64,000 nucleotides of DNA from Grifola frondosa (Eukaryota; Basidiomycota; Agaricomycetes; Polyporales; Grifolaceae). The stretch covers positions 3,162,001 through 3,226,000 of the forward strand of contig LUGG01000001.1 in assembly GCA_001683735.1 (NCBI GenBank). The letters run 5' to 3'. Of the stretch, positions 36,052 through 51,722 are shown piece after piece. Under the pieces are notes generated by a model. The model saw only the letters and a program-made list of their open reading frames with translations, was not told the DNA's origin and did no database searches. Every line of letters begins with the position of its first letter. Position 1 is the first letter of the stretch. A program made the position numbers and the translations under genes.

Positions 36052-38027
36052 TTATGCGGACTGTCGTCGATATATATCTGTGTCGTATGTCGAACGCGGA
36101 TACTTGACATCCACCTCCTCGGATGTATCATGGAGATGCAGGTAGGGCTCAGCCTGCTCTTCGTTGGATGCCACATCGGAAGAGACATCCTCGCCGTTTT
36201 CCTCCTCGGTGTGCAGCCACGCAGGGATCTCAAAATCCCTCACTTCCTCTATCTCTGGGGGTACTCGTGTCCCAAACGCCGTGACATGTCGCTGCGTTTT
36301 CCGCGCATTCGGCGCACTTGAATTACGCAGTGCAGACACTAGAAGCATGCACGTCGTCCGCTCTGGCCTGCCCGCCGCGCCAGCGTAAGACACAAAGGAT
36401 TTGGTCGATGGTGATGCGCGGCTAGGTGAATGTCGCTCCGCCGCAGGAGTGGACTCTCCCCAGTCTGCGCTGTTCGTAGATTTAGAAAGTCTGCCCTTCG
36501 ATGCGGCGCCGTCAGCTCGACGGCGCTTGTACGGAGGAGTCGCCAGCGGGGCTTCGCCCGAGCTGCGCTTGTTCTTCGGAAGAAATTTACCACCTACACA
36601 ACGTACAATGACGCCGGGAGAGCGGGATGGAAATGGTATAGACGGCCGTCCGGGCGTGTACGTTTCAGTCCTCGGACTTGTCAGCTGGGCTGCTTTCGCC
36701 ATGAATGGGGAGAGCGTCGTCTGCTTTTTCGATATCAAGGTCTTTGCATCGGTTGGAGGTAGCAGGCGAGGAGCTAACTTGATCGTCAGCTTGAGCTTCT
36801 TGGAACGCTGCCGCTCCTTTTCTTCGAGGTCAACTTCAGATTCACCGTCCTCGTCGTGATACGACGGGACTCCCCGTCCAGCTTTACCCCCAGCCTCTTG
36901 CTCCACCACTGTTGAGGATTCGTCCTCGATATAGTCTGGTTCGGCCGACAGACCGACGTTGTATTGCTTGCTGGACTTCTTCTCAAAGAACTTCCGTTCT
37001 GTCGGAAGCAGCGTTCTGTAACGTTGTTCAAGCGCCAGGGCGATATCAAGCATCGCCTTCCGCCGTCGCTCGCCTTCGTGGTATGCCATTGCTCCATGTA
37101 AATGAGAAGGTTCCCCAAGACCAGTCTCTGGTTCCGGAGTATCGTGGGCGGGGACGGCTGCGGAATCTGGCGCTTCCGGAACCGGAAAATCCGCCGCAGG
37201 CAGCGTGAGGAAGGCAGATGTATCCATGGCGCGGAGCTGCTCTATGCGCTCCTTCAACTTGTATTGCTCGTGTTTGAGTTTCTCCTTCTCGCGCAGTCGC
37301 TGCCGCTTTTCGAAGGTCTCATACTTCCGGTGTCGTTTCTCGTAAGCAGCGTCGGACGTGTCTGTGGTCTCCTGCACATCCGACCCATGAAGGATGGTAG
37401 GATACGTAGCATGTATAACAGATTTTTGGGTAAGTACGTGACAATATCAGTGAGTTGACATGTAGACGAACGTCTTCTGAGCCACGGGGGCGGAATCGAC
37501 CTCCGACATTGGCATCATCGGAGAGCTGGGTGAACTCCGGAGTTTGAATGATCTTCTGTGCGCTGAACGCCTTGCGCACCTCGGGGCGGTCGAAGTACCG
37601 CCCGTAAGCCTGCGTGTTCAATTCGGTCTCGGAGGATGTAGAGGCTGACGGAACCAACGACGAGTTGGTCGTCAACAAGAATTTCGTGTCCGCAGCGATA
37701 AGCGGCTCGCTCTCTACTACACGTCAACCATTCAGGAATGAGAGAGATAGAATAGCGGGTGCGGGACGTACATCTCCTTCTCATCGTCTCTAGTATCATC
37801 GCGTCTGTTTCGCAACCCCCGACCCCGGGACCGCCCCGCCGAGACCGCGAAGGCAGCACGCGCTTCTGGCGGGTCTGTAGGCCTTGTTTCATTGGAGAGG
37901 TTTGTTCAGGTGCTGGTGAAGACATTCCGAGGAGAGGAGTGGGTGAATTTGTGGCCACCGTACTCTGGTGGCTCGCGGATGTGATTTCGAGAGACCCTGC
38001 TGCTTTGCTGGCGTAAGGCTTTGCCAT
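36052..38027 (-). CDS. Uncharacterised nuclear-looking protein, possible PEHE-like/coiled-coil segment
   Basis: Three or more exons. It starts at MAKPYASKAAGSL (38027); an intron lies near 37,670-37,740. Ordered parts are GRYFDRPEVRKAFSAQKIIQ and a basic helix (YEKRHRKYETFEKRQRLREK, then EKLKHEQYKLKERIEQLRAM). After it come HEGERRRKAMLDIALALEQR and a long basic, Ser/Pro-rich C-terminus. The helix resembles regions of PEHE-type chromatin proteins (MSL1/KANSL1 group), but I cannot confirm this. The promoter and first three codons are duplicated at 43114-43352. Confidence 0.7.
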
Positions 38028-38251
38028 GAGGGGACGCTTTGCCTCAAAATCCGAACAGAAACTCAAGGATGGGAACTAGAGCTGAGGCTGTCCTCAACTT
38101 CAACTCAAGCTTTAGTTCTCCTGCCAAATTTCAACTTGGCGCCAGAACAATATTGGACCAAAGCGTTTTATGTCCATTTTTGGATTATTAGAGGCTGTCG
38201 CCCTCTTCCACTCAACGCCACGCTGTCGGTTCCAATATCTCCTTCAAGTAA
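38016..38251 (+). repeat. Direct repeat copy A: promoter and first codons of the 36-38 kb gene
   Basis: About 235 bp matching 43114-43352 in the same orientation, with roughly seven substitutions and a few short gaps by eye. The final ~60 bp are identical except for a two-base gap (shared start GGATTATTAGAGGCTGTCGC). The copy spans the promoter, the 5' UTR and the minus-strand codons ATG GCA AAG of the gene ending at 38027; similarity stops right after them. This is probably the source copy, since it sits in a working gene context. Confidence 0.9.
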
Positions 38252-38538
38252 CGGTGCGTACGTTACACGTCAAGTTTCGCTGCATCCTTTCTGATGGCGA
38301 CCGCCATCATTCCCAGGCTGCAGAATCCAATATCGGAACCCCACAATCACATCATCTACGATGTCACAGACGACTATTTGCAACTATCTCCCAGGACGTG
38401 CGCGCAGGAGACCCACACGGAGTGGAGGGCATCATTTCTAGGAAGCAGTGTTTCTTCATTGACTAAATGACACGTCCATTATTCGTCGTACGGCATAAAT
38501 GGAAAAGATCGGAGGTATGCATAGTACATGACGAAAAC
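38252..38538. other. Short interval upstream of repeat copy A
   Basis: About 290 bp between the repeat and the 3' end of the PRP22 gene. No gene or motif can be supported. Confidence 0.35.
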
Positions 38539-42407
<3,869 letters not shown>

Positions 42408-43113
42408 GGCCGATAACGAGTAAGACGAGGAGGCGCACACGGCTACACGCCCATACGAGCGGCCATGGAATCCGGACGTCCACATGAAATCTGAGTACTG
42501 AGTGACCATGATCGGTACATTAGAAATAGGCTCGCTAGCCAGCCTCTATGTGCGGAAAAAGTCGTACCTCCGTGTAGAGGTAGTATAGAGGCTGGATTGT
42601 CGTGTGATGCCATTGAGTTGAAGTACTTACTACAATCATACTCCAATTCTGTCGTGCACACAGTGCATCCCATTGATACCCTGCTACTTCACTTAAAACG
42701 AGCCACGATGACATTATCGACATTGCTGAGGGACTTCTTAGGCCGTCGGAGAGCATACACCGATCCCTACAGTGCCCGCCTCCATAGCTTTTTCAGAAGC
42801 TATCCGAGCATTTCGCGACAGCAGGGCATCGACGAACTTCACAGGGAGACTGTGTTGGGGATAGACGACAGTATAAGGCAGTCGAGGAAGTGTATGACGT
42901 GCAAACCAAGCTCGATGGTGTCGCAGAAGATTAAAGTCATAGGGATGTTGTCTGCGGTTTCTATATTGATCGAAACCAAGAAGCTCAGGTCCAAGAATTG
43001 CATGCAGTGTTCAAGAAAGCGTGGTATATACTACCCTGTCGAAAACCTAGACCAACACATAGCCACAGAGTTTCGACCCAAGTTGCAGTCAAATACCAGT
43101 CAAGACTGCCCAG
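42408..43113. other. PRP22 upstream region with a weak open frame
   Basis: It contains the PRP22 promoter next to 42407. On the plus strand a 186-codon frame (42597-43157) runs into repeat copy B; it includes MTLSTLLRDFLGRR and a possible alternative exon reading YKAVEEVYDVQTKLDGVAED. No family is recognised and the end lies within the repeat, so I treat it as a gene relic or chance frame. Confidence 0.3.
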
Positions 43114-43352
43114 AGGCCTTTGCCATGAGGGGATGCTTTGCCTCTCAAAAAATCTGAACAGAAACTCAAGGATGAGGACTAGAGCTGAGGCTGTGCTCAA
43201 CTTCAACTCAAGCTTTAGTTCTCCTGCCAAATTTCAACCTGGCGCCAGAACAATATTGCAAAGCGTTTTACGTCCATTTTTGGATTATTAGAGGCTGTCG
43301 CCCTCTTCCACTCAACGCCACGCTGTCGGTTCCAATATATCTCCTTCAAGTC
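43114..43352 (+). repeat. Direct repeat copy B of the 38.0-38.25 kb promoter segment
   Basis: The second copy of the promoter segment, in the same orientation as copy A and about 5.1 kb from it; the pair brackets PRP22. It keeps the minus-strand ATG GCA AAG (43118-43126), but the following codons (GCC TCT GGG CAG TCT TGA) stop after five more residues. It could therefore drive minus-strand transcription towards PRP22 without encoding the original protein. Confidence 0.9.
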
Positions 43353-43441
43353 AAGGTATGGTCTGACATACCTATGACAAGAATTACACCAGTGTATAAG
43401 TAAGTGTAAATATCCTAGCACATAAATGTGAGGCTAAATCT

Positions 43442-45179
43442 TCAAGAATTTCCGCCCCCCGACCTATCCTCGTTTTCTGCTGGCGCGGAACTGTGACCAT
43501 TACTCCAGCCACCACTCCAGCCGCCCGCGACACTATATCCAGTCGTGTCATAACTATATGCTGCCGACTGGGGCCCTTGTACGAATCCCATGAAGTTGGA
43601 AGCGAAGCGAGGGTTGATATGTGGCTGCACGGGTGAATACTGACCTGCGAGCGAGAAGCCGTAAGGCTGCATAGGGTATTGGGAATAATCCCATCCACCG
43701 TCAGCCACCTGCTGATAGGTGGGGGATGGTGCTGTTTGTGTCTCAGGTCCCAACACTGTCCCGTCGGCGTATTGTCCTGTAGCGCGCGCGATAGCTAGCG
43801 ACGTAGGAGACAAAGAGCGGCGCGCCCTTGAATCATACTGGTCTGGGTGTGTTTGACTATGGTCATTATCAGCCCAGGACCCACTCCTATCGTGACCGCC
43901 TTGATCATGTCCCCATCCACGCCCGCGATCGCTGTGTCGCCTGTCGCGACCCCGCCCACGCCCGCGATCTTCACGTCGACCTGATGCGCCCCGTCCCTTT
44001 CCGCGTCCACGGCCACGCCCTCGGTCGGGGCGTGGATGGGAGCCAATGTCATTTTGTTTGTCGCTGTCACGTTTGACTTCTGAAGAGGTTGGAGATAGAG
44101 CTGGTGGCAAATCCGGCACCCCGTACATATCTGAATATGGATCGTCGTAGGGGATGGGTGCCGGTCGGGATGGGCCCGCTCCGAAGTCCATATCATTGAA
44201 GGAATTAGGTTCGTTGGAGTAAGATTCATCGGCTATGTCTTGATCCCGCATGTGGGACGGGGTCGGGGTCGAGTGTCTGGACGAAGCGACTGATTGTGAA
44301 CGATATCGTTCACGTCTAATACAAAACGCACAACATCGTGAGACATCCATATACTGTAGCGATACACACAAACCTTTCGGCAACTTGTCGTTTGTGAGCA
44401 GCTTCTTGTTCGTCGTCAGAGAACTCCAGCTCATCTTCAGCTGGCTCTTCGTCATGCACATTACTTGCATCGCTGCCTTTTAGTTGCTTGAGTTGGTTGA
44501 CAAACACGTAGTGGCTGCGTTGTGGTACGTGGAATACTGCACGAGAAACCTTGATTTTGTCGGAGTCGAGGGGGTATATATGGTTGAATTTTACTTGGTA
44601 GAGCGGTTCACTTGTAGGTCCAAACGTTTCGTAGATCTGTACCCTGACAGTCAGTAAGTACCCTTAGGTCAAAGTTTGCAAGCTTACATAGCCAAGGACC
44701 TTCCTATCTTCAAACACAAGAAGAGTGTCAGAATCGAGTGCTTTCTCGGATCCCCGATTCGCAATTCCTGACGCTAGGCCTTTGACAATAACCACCTTGT
44801 CAATGATACTCATAACCTCTCCGACCTTTTCCAAGGTTTCATCCGGCTCAACTTCTGAGATGTCTGGAATGACGACGTCGGCCTCGATGATTTCATTTTT
44901 GAAATTGGGAGAAACACGATCGTCTTCGTCATCGACTGCACCCAGAATAGTTGCTTCAACTTCTTGCTCACTGTCTGCATCGCTGTCTGTATCGCTGGCT
45001 GTATCGCTGTCCGAATCGCTGTCTGAGCTGTTAATGGGGTTGTCCTGGAGTGAGGGCTTCGAGGTGGTGGAAATTTCGGTGAGTACGGTTGGCACGGGGA
45101 CTTCTCCTATCAAATCACGGATAAGATGCAAGTCCTGTGGAACTAGTGAAGGTAGCTTGAAAGCTAAGGAAGCGTCCAT
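43442..45179 (-). CDS. NAF1: H/ACA snoRNP assembly factor NAF1
   Basis: An acidic Ser/Asp-rich N-terminus is followed by a Gar1/Naf1 core split by introns: IDKVVIVKGLASG, DTLLVFEDRKVLGY, then IYETFGPTSEPLYQVKF and KVSRAVFHVPQ. A further acidic region (ELEFSDDEQEA) and a long Arg/Gly-rich segment (RGRGRGRGKGRG and repeats) come next, with a Tyr/Gly/Gln-rich C-terminus. NAF1 loads dyskerin-type complexes on H/ACA RNAs before exchange with Gar1. Exon 1 runs 45179-44688 and joins at 44636 in phase. The start ATG at 45179 gives MDASLAFKLPSL. Confidence 0.9.
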
Positions 45180-45480
45180 GGTGTTTAGAAAGCGCGACGG
45201 TTTTCAAGCTCAAGGGTGGTTTCCGGTAAGATATAGCCGCCAGCTTGGAGAGAAATTCGTGAGTGTCACGCTATCGCCAATGTCACAGATCCTGCACGGT
45301 GTGGTATGTCACGAATATTAATGCGTCTGCAACCCCGACCCCAGGATTATTCGAATACTGGTCATCAGCTCTCAGGCAACATCGGAGGCCGCTACGTCCG
45401 AACAAATCTTGAATTCGGTACACTTAGCATACGGGGTACTACCAGATGATCTATGAGACACAACACCAACTATGATACTA

Positions 45481-45685
45481 ATCAGCAAAACTCAAATTTT
45501 CCTTTTAGTTACTTTTTGCTACTTAAAATGCTTATGTAAGAAAATTAAGAAGAGAAAGGAACAAAAGGAGGGCTCGCTCCTTTTTTACTTAAAGAGTGTC
45601 CAAAAACGGCAATTATCTACATTGATAAGGAAAAGAACCGATAAGAGCCCAAAGAGTTGTCAAGGAAAATTCGAGTTTTGCTGAT
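45481..45685. mobile_element. 205-bp MITE-like element with 24-bp terminal inverted repeats
   Basis: The left end (45481-45504, begins ATCAGCAAAACTC) and right end (45662-45685, ends GAGTTTTGCTGAT) are inverse complements at 23 of 24 positions. The interior is AT-rich with no gene; a plus-strand open frame across it is a by-product. A small internal palindrome (AAGGAGGGCTCGCTCCTT) lies in the middle. No clear target duplication is seen unless the outer AT on each side is one. It lies about 250 bp before the clamp-loader gene start. Confidence 0.85.
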
Positions 45686-45937
45686 GGCCCGAGGGGAAGT
45701 CGGGAGGGATCATTCGACGGAAAGAACTTGTTTCAAGGAAGATAAGGAATGCAAATAGTCTTATTGTTGAAAACAAGCCATACGAGCCGCGAAGACTTGA
45801 ATTCTCTCGAGCGTAGAACGACGCAGACAAATATGAGTTTGGCGACCCTTACCTTTCAGCCACAAACGCGTCCTGTCACGCTTGTGACCTCAACGCGATC
45901 GTTTCGCCACGCGTCGACGACTCAGTTCTCCACCACC

Positions 45938-47337
45938 ATGTCTTCATCCGTAGCCAAAGGCAAGGCACCCGCCAATGGAAATTCAACAAACATTCCTTAT
46001 GAGCTTCCATGGTAGATAACCCTTTCTTCAGTCATAGCCCCGTCTGACTGCTTTAGGGTCGAGAAATACAGACCACAAATTCTTGATGACATCGTTGGTA
46101 ACTCCGACACTATAGACCGTCTCAAAGTCATAGCACGCGATGGGAACTGTCCTCACATAATCATTTCTGTGAGTTATATACTTTCGTTTGGGTCTGCCGC
46201 CTGACATAATGCAGGGTATGCCGGGCATCGGGAAAACAACCAGCATACATTGCTTGGCCCATCAACTTCTGGGAGACGCATATAAGGAGGGAGTACTTGA
46301 ACTGAATGCATCAGATGAGAGGTGAGTAGATATAGATTTAGTCTTTTTCTTGATGGTCGCTTGATGCACCGAAAGAGGTATTGATGTCGTGCGGAACAAG
46401 ATCAAGGCTTTCGCACAGAAAAAAGGTTACGCTCCCCCTGGCAGACACAAGATCATCATCTTGGACGAAGCAGATAGGTGCGTGAACTTACTCTGACTGA
46501 TTGACAAGTGACTGAGAAACTCGGCAGCATGACGGCGGGGGCGCAACAGGCACTTCGACGGACCATGGAGATCTATGCCAACACCACCCGGTTTGCACTG
46601 GCGTGCAACATGTCGAACAAAATTATAGAACCCATCCAAAGCCGTTGTGCCATTCTCCGGTACGCCAAGTTGCGTGATTCGGAGATCCTCAAGCGGCTGT
46701 TGGAAATTTGCGAGCTGGAGAAGGTAATTTCCTGCGCCACACGTCGAGGGCTAGAATTATCAACTAAACGCTATGACAAACTAGGTCAAGTACAACGATG
46801 ACGGCTTGACTGCCCTCATTTTCACGTCCGAAGGGGACATGCGTCAGGCGATCAATAACCTACAGTCCACACACTCGGGCTTCGGGTTTGTGTCTGGCGT
46901 AATGTGTTTAAAGTGTGCGACCAGCCGCACCCCATAGTTATTCAGGCCATCATACGTACCTGTTTGAAGGGGGACATTGATGGTGCTATGGATAAACTTC
47001 ATGAACTGTGGGATCAGGGATATAGCGCTGTTGACATTGTGGTCACAATATTCCGGGTAGTCAAGACATTCGATGAGTGGGTATATCATTGTTGTTCCCA
47101 TCTTACGATGCTGTTCATCATTTTGTCACCACACAGGATACCCGAGTATACAAAATTGAGTACATCAAGGTGCGTTTGTTTTCTGCTCCATGCGGACGTT
47201 TAATCAATTGGTGACGACAGGAAATTGGTTGGACACATATGCGGATCCTGGAGGGGGTTGGTACCCTGATTCAGTTGGGCGGTCTAATGGCACGCCTATG
47301 CAAAATGTCGGTGGAAGTTTCTGTACTGCTTTATTGA
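45938..47337 (+). CDS. Replication factor C clamp-loader subunit (yeast Rfc4 / human RFC2 type)
   Basis: Six or more exons. It starts [14 protein letters not shown] (good context, CACCATG). AAA+ landmarks are [28 protein letters not shown] (Walker A), [38 protein letters not shown] (Walker B/sensor), [10 protein letters not shown] (SRC arginine finger), and [14 protein letters not shown]. The C-terminus reads [14 protein letters not shown]. Conserved residues match Rfc4/RFC2 rather than other subunits. Two one-base losses break the frame: at about 46899 (before [11 protein letters not shown]) and in the A4 run 47152-47155 (before EYIK). The gene is essential in yeast, so sequencing error is likely. 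Confidence 0.92.
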
Positions 47338-47673
47338 GTCTCATCGTTCGTTCGCACAGGAATCTCAAACCAGAGCTCTTTCGGATATAGCCTCTTTCCG
47401 TCGAGTTTAATCATCCGTTTGGGTATACTTCGCGTTCTTCAGTTCTGTATCGATATCGCTCAAATTGCCTTCAATTGACTTTTGTTTTATTAAATGTCTT
47501 CCACGTCTCTAACGCAGGCATTTTGTGCGATAGTCACGGTACCAGTTCCCACGGGAGCAATCGAGTCAGTGTCCTAAAATGGGTATCGGAGTACCTGATT
47601 TATCATCACGACGATCGACTTGGAAGTTTCGCTCAATATCGTGCTCGTCGCTCTGCTCGCCGCTCTGCCCGAC

Positions 47674-48619
47674 ATGTCATCGACGGAAGATACCCCCGTA
47701 GCCAGACGTTTGCAGCGCGTCAAACACATCATCATCGTATGCTCTGGCAAAGGCGGCGTCGGCAAGTCTTCCGTGTCAGCCCAGCTCGCGCTCTCTCTTG
47801 TGCGTCGTCTCCCACAGCTCGAGTCGGGATCCTCGACGTGGATCTCACGGGCCCCTCTATCCCCCGCATGCTGGGCCTGGACGGACACCCGGTGCACCAG
47901 AGCAGCGACGGCTGGGTGCCGGTGTATGCAGACGGGAGCGAGGCTCGGCTCGCGTGCATGAGCGTCGGGTTCCTGTTGAAGAAGAAGGAGGACTCGGTAG
48001 TATGGCGGGGGCCGAAGAAGAACGCGATGATCCGGCAGTTTTTGAGCGACGTGCGGTGGGGCGACCTCGACTATCTGATCATCGACACTCCCCGGTGCGT
48101 GCGTCCCGCGTCCTGCTCATGTGTGCTCTTATTCTGCTGCACAGGCACGTCCGACGAGCACCTGTCCCTCGTCGAGCACATGGCGCCCGTTCACGCGCGC
48201 ATATCCGCGGTGATCGTAACGACCCCGCAGGCGGTTGCGCTCATTGACGCGATGAAATGTCTCACCTTCACACGCGCGACGTCCATCCCTGTCATTGGCC
48301 TCGTTGAAAACATGAGCGGGTACGTCTGTCCATGCTGTGGCGAAATAAGCAACGTGTTCTCCACTGGCGGCGGGGAGGAGATGGCGAAAAGAGAAGGTCT
48401 TCATTTCCTGGGCAGCCTCCCGTCGACACCGAGCTCGTTACCCTTCTGGATGCCGCGGAAGCGGAGGATCCTGGATCCGCGGGACAATTACCTGAGGGCG
48501 GAAGCGAGCGTTCCTTCGCACTATTGAATCGGTATCAGAAGACGCCTACAGCGCCGTTGTTCAGGAACATTGTGGACAAAGTTGTGCAGAGTCTGAGTGC
48601 ACCACCGCTGCCCATATGA
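47674..48619 (+). CDS. CFD1: Cytosolic Fe-S cluster scaffold P-loop NTPase CFD1/NUBP2
   Basis: It starts [17 protein letters not shown] and lacks the N-terminal four-Cys ferredoxin motif of NBP35, which favours CFD1. Landmarks are [14 protein letters not shown] (deviant Walker A), [26 protein letters not shown], the CPCC motif in [20 protein letters not shown] (cluster ligands), and LLDAAEAED near the end. With NBP35 it forms the scaffold that builds 4Fe-4S clusters in the cytosol. Two single-base losses interrupt the frame: at about 47798 (between ALSL and ASSPTARVG) and about 48420 (between LGSLP and VDTELV). One intron lies near 48.1 kb. Confidence 0.9.
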
Positions 48620-50009
48620 CACAGTTTGATGTATGGTGAGCTTCTCCGCCTTGATCACGATATCTGTTGCACGGAGCTCACCGTTGCCTCACGGTCAAAA
48701 CTCACGGTAGCTAGACAATGTATCCTTACAGACCGTCGTATGTATCTATATATCATTGATACCTTGAAGCGAGTAGAAGAGTGGGATACTTCATTACTGC
48801 ACGTGAGCTATCCTTCTTTCCCACCTTAACGCCAACGGACACTGAACTAACTTGCGTCTGTCTCGCAGTACTTATCTTCGCCCAAAGGGCGCGAGATATA
48901 TTATATTCACGGTCATTCCTTAGACCATTCTATTTCTGTGCCGCCGCTCGAGCGTCGTTCCGCAGCGCCACTAATCATTGGATTGTTGTATGTGTTGTTC
49001 TTTCCGATCTGACAGCATTGATGACGCTACATGATGTTTTGAATGACGCCACTGTGCCACTGGAGGCCAGACTTTGTCCAAAAAAATCCCATCACTGTGT
49101 GTGACTCGTTTTAGTTTCAACATGAAGACAAGACGAGCGCAGTGACTGTCATTATCGCTACGGTAACGCATCAGCGATGGATTGATGATTTTGAGTGTCG
49201 GAAGTCGAGACTGCTTCCGCGCCCATCGAACAGTTTGGCAATCTGGGATCGTCGAGATGGTTCGATCTTCTCCAAATTGCCTCCGAGTCGGCGAACATCT
49301 GCGAACATTTCGCGCTATCTCGGATTCGCATTGGAGCAATCAGCGCACGGCACGGGAGTTCGGCGCGTGGACTGCATTCCCCTCGTCATGCAATGTCATA
49401 TCCGCGGACGCTCTTCCATTTATTTAGACCCCTCTGGGAGCCTCTGGGAAGTCGAATTCGCCTGCATCTCGAAGCTCGAAGGTCGCCACTGTCGCCACGT
49501 GAGAATGCTGATATAGCCCGCGGAGGTCATGCGCACACAGCACCTCATGGACTGTCATCCAGGTAATTCGGAGTGGACAGGCTAAAGCCTGCTGTAGATA
49601 GAAACATAGTACGGAAGAGCTGGATGAGTGTCGGGACCTGCGGACGTTCAACCCGAGATGGGGCCTAGTCTTGTTATCCTATTACCTCCGTGCGATGTAG
49701 CAGTGACGCGATAAACAGATATGTAGACCTCCTGAGACTCGAACAGAGATTTATAACTTATTTGGAGGCTATAAACAACGCCACGGATGAGAAAATAAAA
49801 CACGTTTTAGCGGAGTACGTCAGGTTCGGTGACCGGCATGTTCAACTCTCAGGCTACCTGCGTTGCCACTGGTATATTATTCCCCAGTTTTATCCTCCGT
49901 CACACCTTTCCTGTCACCTCCGCATGCTTTTTCATCTCTTCTCTTGCCACTCCTCTCCTGCCACTCGCCCTAATGTTTTCCTCCTCTTGACTCTCCATAA
50001 CTCTGATAT
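48620..50009. other. Intergenic interval, no supported gene
   Basis: About 1.4 kb. A plus-strand frame at 49195-49566 (starts MSEVETASAPIEQF) is the most protein-like, but two other frames over the same bases are also open and no domain is seen. The last ~120 bp before 50010 are pyrimidine-rich, as in fungal promoters and 5' UTRs. Confidence 0.35.
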
Positions 50010-51722
50010 ATGACCCGAACGACCCCACACGCCTCTCACGAATTCGAACATACCCTTATGGCACTTACAGCGGCCGCAACTGACCTCTCCATATCTGGTT
50101 CAATGATACCCCTTGACGTGATGCATCCTAGCCCTATTACTGAAGGTACGTATATGTACAAATGGAACACATACAATATAACAGACCCTCCTATAGAACC
50201 GCCTCAGCTCCCTTCTCAAAATCCTCACAACTCTGGCCCAACCCCGTCCAGCTCAACCCACGACACGTCCCCAATGTCCCGCATCGCCAGTACATCTCTA
50301 CACCGTAGCTCCAGTCGAATCCAACAATGGATCGAGTCTCAACACCACATCGCGCTTGCCGACAGCGAGGCAGACCCTTTGTACGACGCCAGCACATCGG
50401 CACTTGGGACCGGATGTCATCCCTATCTCGCGTACCCGCACCTCAGCGCCGCCTCGTTGCTCAGGAAGACACACGAGGACATTATTACTCTCGACAGTTA
50501 CGTACTCGTCGAGGAGGACATGCCCATTCCGGGCGAACGCGTGCCCAGTGGCAACGACGCGAACGTCACGCAGGTAAGTCCGCGTCGCACGTGATCCCGA
50601 TCAGACGCGCTGTAACCGCATACGACCGCTCGCAGACGTTGGCTGCGTCCAAGTCGCCTGCATCCAAATCGCCTGCCACGACTCTATCGCTTCCCTCCAC
50701 GACTCGTAAAAGCTTCCGCCACACCCAGAACATCTTCCAGTCGCCGTCACCGTTGCGCAATTTCCACCTTACTTTCACCTCCCGCCGCGCTTCCGCCTCT
50801 AACTCTGGCGTTCCAAGGTCCCCAAGCCCAACTAGGGGACCAGTATTCCCGCGCCCTAACACCGAACATAATGACTCTAGCAGTCGAGGCTCCAGCTTAT
50901 CCACCGTAAACCCCTCCCGAATACCGGTACTCGTCCCGGAAGCCCCGACGTTATCACCTCACCATCGAAATCACCAACAGCATGGAAGTTCAGACGTCCC
51001 AGCGTGGTCGGACACTTCCCTCCGCCGTCAGATGCAGGAAGCGAGACATCTCAGCCCCGCGTCAGCACGTCCTCTTCCGTCACCCGCTCCTCCACCACCG
51101 TCTACACCAGAACTTCCACCGATGCCTCGAGCGTCTCGCGCATGATGCCCTTCGGCTCGACCCGTGCGCATTCTTCCACCTCGAACTTCAATTCCACCCC
51201 GTCGCTATGGTCTTTGCCGACCGATGCGTCGCACATGGACGACCCTCCGGAGTCTGAGAAGGTGCTGGCGCAAGACAAGGAGAAGTCGGTCTCTTTTCGT
51301 GTCCCGCTGGCATTCAAGGCCCCTGCGGGCCCTGTGACCAGCATGCTGAGCAGCCCGAAGACACGTAAGAAGCGGAAGCTGATTGTCAGCGGGCTGCCCG
51401 CCAATGATGAGCGCCGCCTCGAGGCTGTGAGGAAGTGGTGCGAGGTCCGTCTTTGGATTGCCCCACGACGTCCGTGGTCGGTGCTAACACGCCTATCTCC
51501 TTTAGTCGTTCGGCGAGCTGAACCAGATTGTTCGTGTGCCGAATGGCGACCTTCACGTAGACTTCCGGAAGGCAGAAGTCGCTGATACATGAGTATATGC
51601 GCTCCCGTTGAGTGTCCCCCTCGTTCTGAATAACCCCGCAGGTTTGTCGTATTCAAGCGAGAGTCTACATCTCTGGAGTCGGCAGCGTCTGCCTCTCATG
51701 GTTTACCGGAAAGCGGCCCTGA
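50010..51722 (+). CDS. Ser/Thr/Pro-rich protein with an RRM-like C-terminal domain
   Basis: Several exons; an intron at about 50575-50635 joins NVTQ to TLAASKSPASKSP. Most of the protein is disordered (Ser, Thr, Pro, Arg). The C-terminal ~90 residues look like a divergent RRM: KKRKLIVSGLPANDERRLEA, VRKWCESFGELNQIVRVPNG, DLHVDFRKAEVADT, VCRIQARVYISGVGSV, ending at the stop at 51720-51722. Two defects fit one missing base each: a frame slip at about 50956 (CC) and an intron donor at about 51588 that reads ATGAGT where GTGAGT is expected. The start may be 50010 or a later Met. An RNA-binding role is inferred. Confidence 0.68.

Noticed and set aside
38170..38250. The conserved 60 bp of the promoter repeat as a coding exon
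   Set aside because: All frames in both copies either stop or change with the small gaps; the conserved feature is the DNA itself next to a start codon.
45472..45684. A 70-aa Lys-rich open frame as a small gene
   Set aside because: It coincides with the MITE and its ends lie in the inverted repeats; it is a by-product of AT-rich sequence.
47475..47670. Longer N-terminus for CFD1 upstream of 47674
   Set aside because: The upstream frame (Arg/Ser repeats) has no similarity to the family, and [17 protein letters not shown] directly precedes the P-loop as expected.
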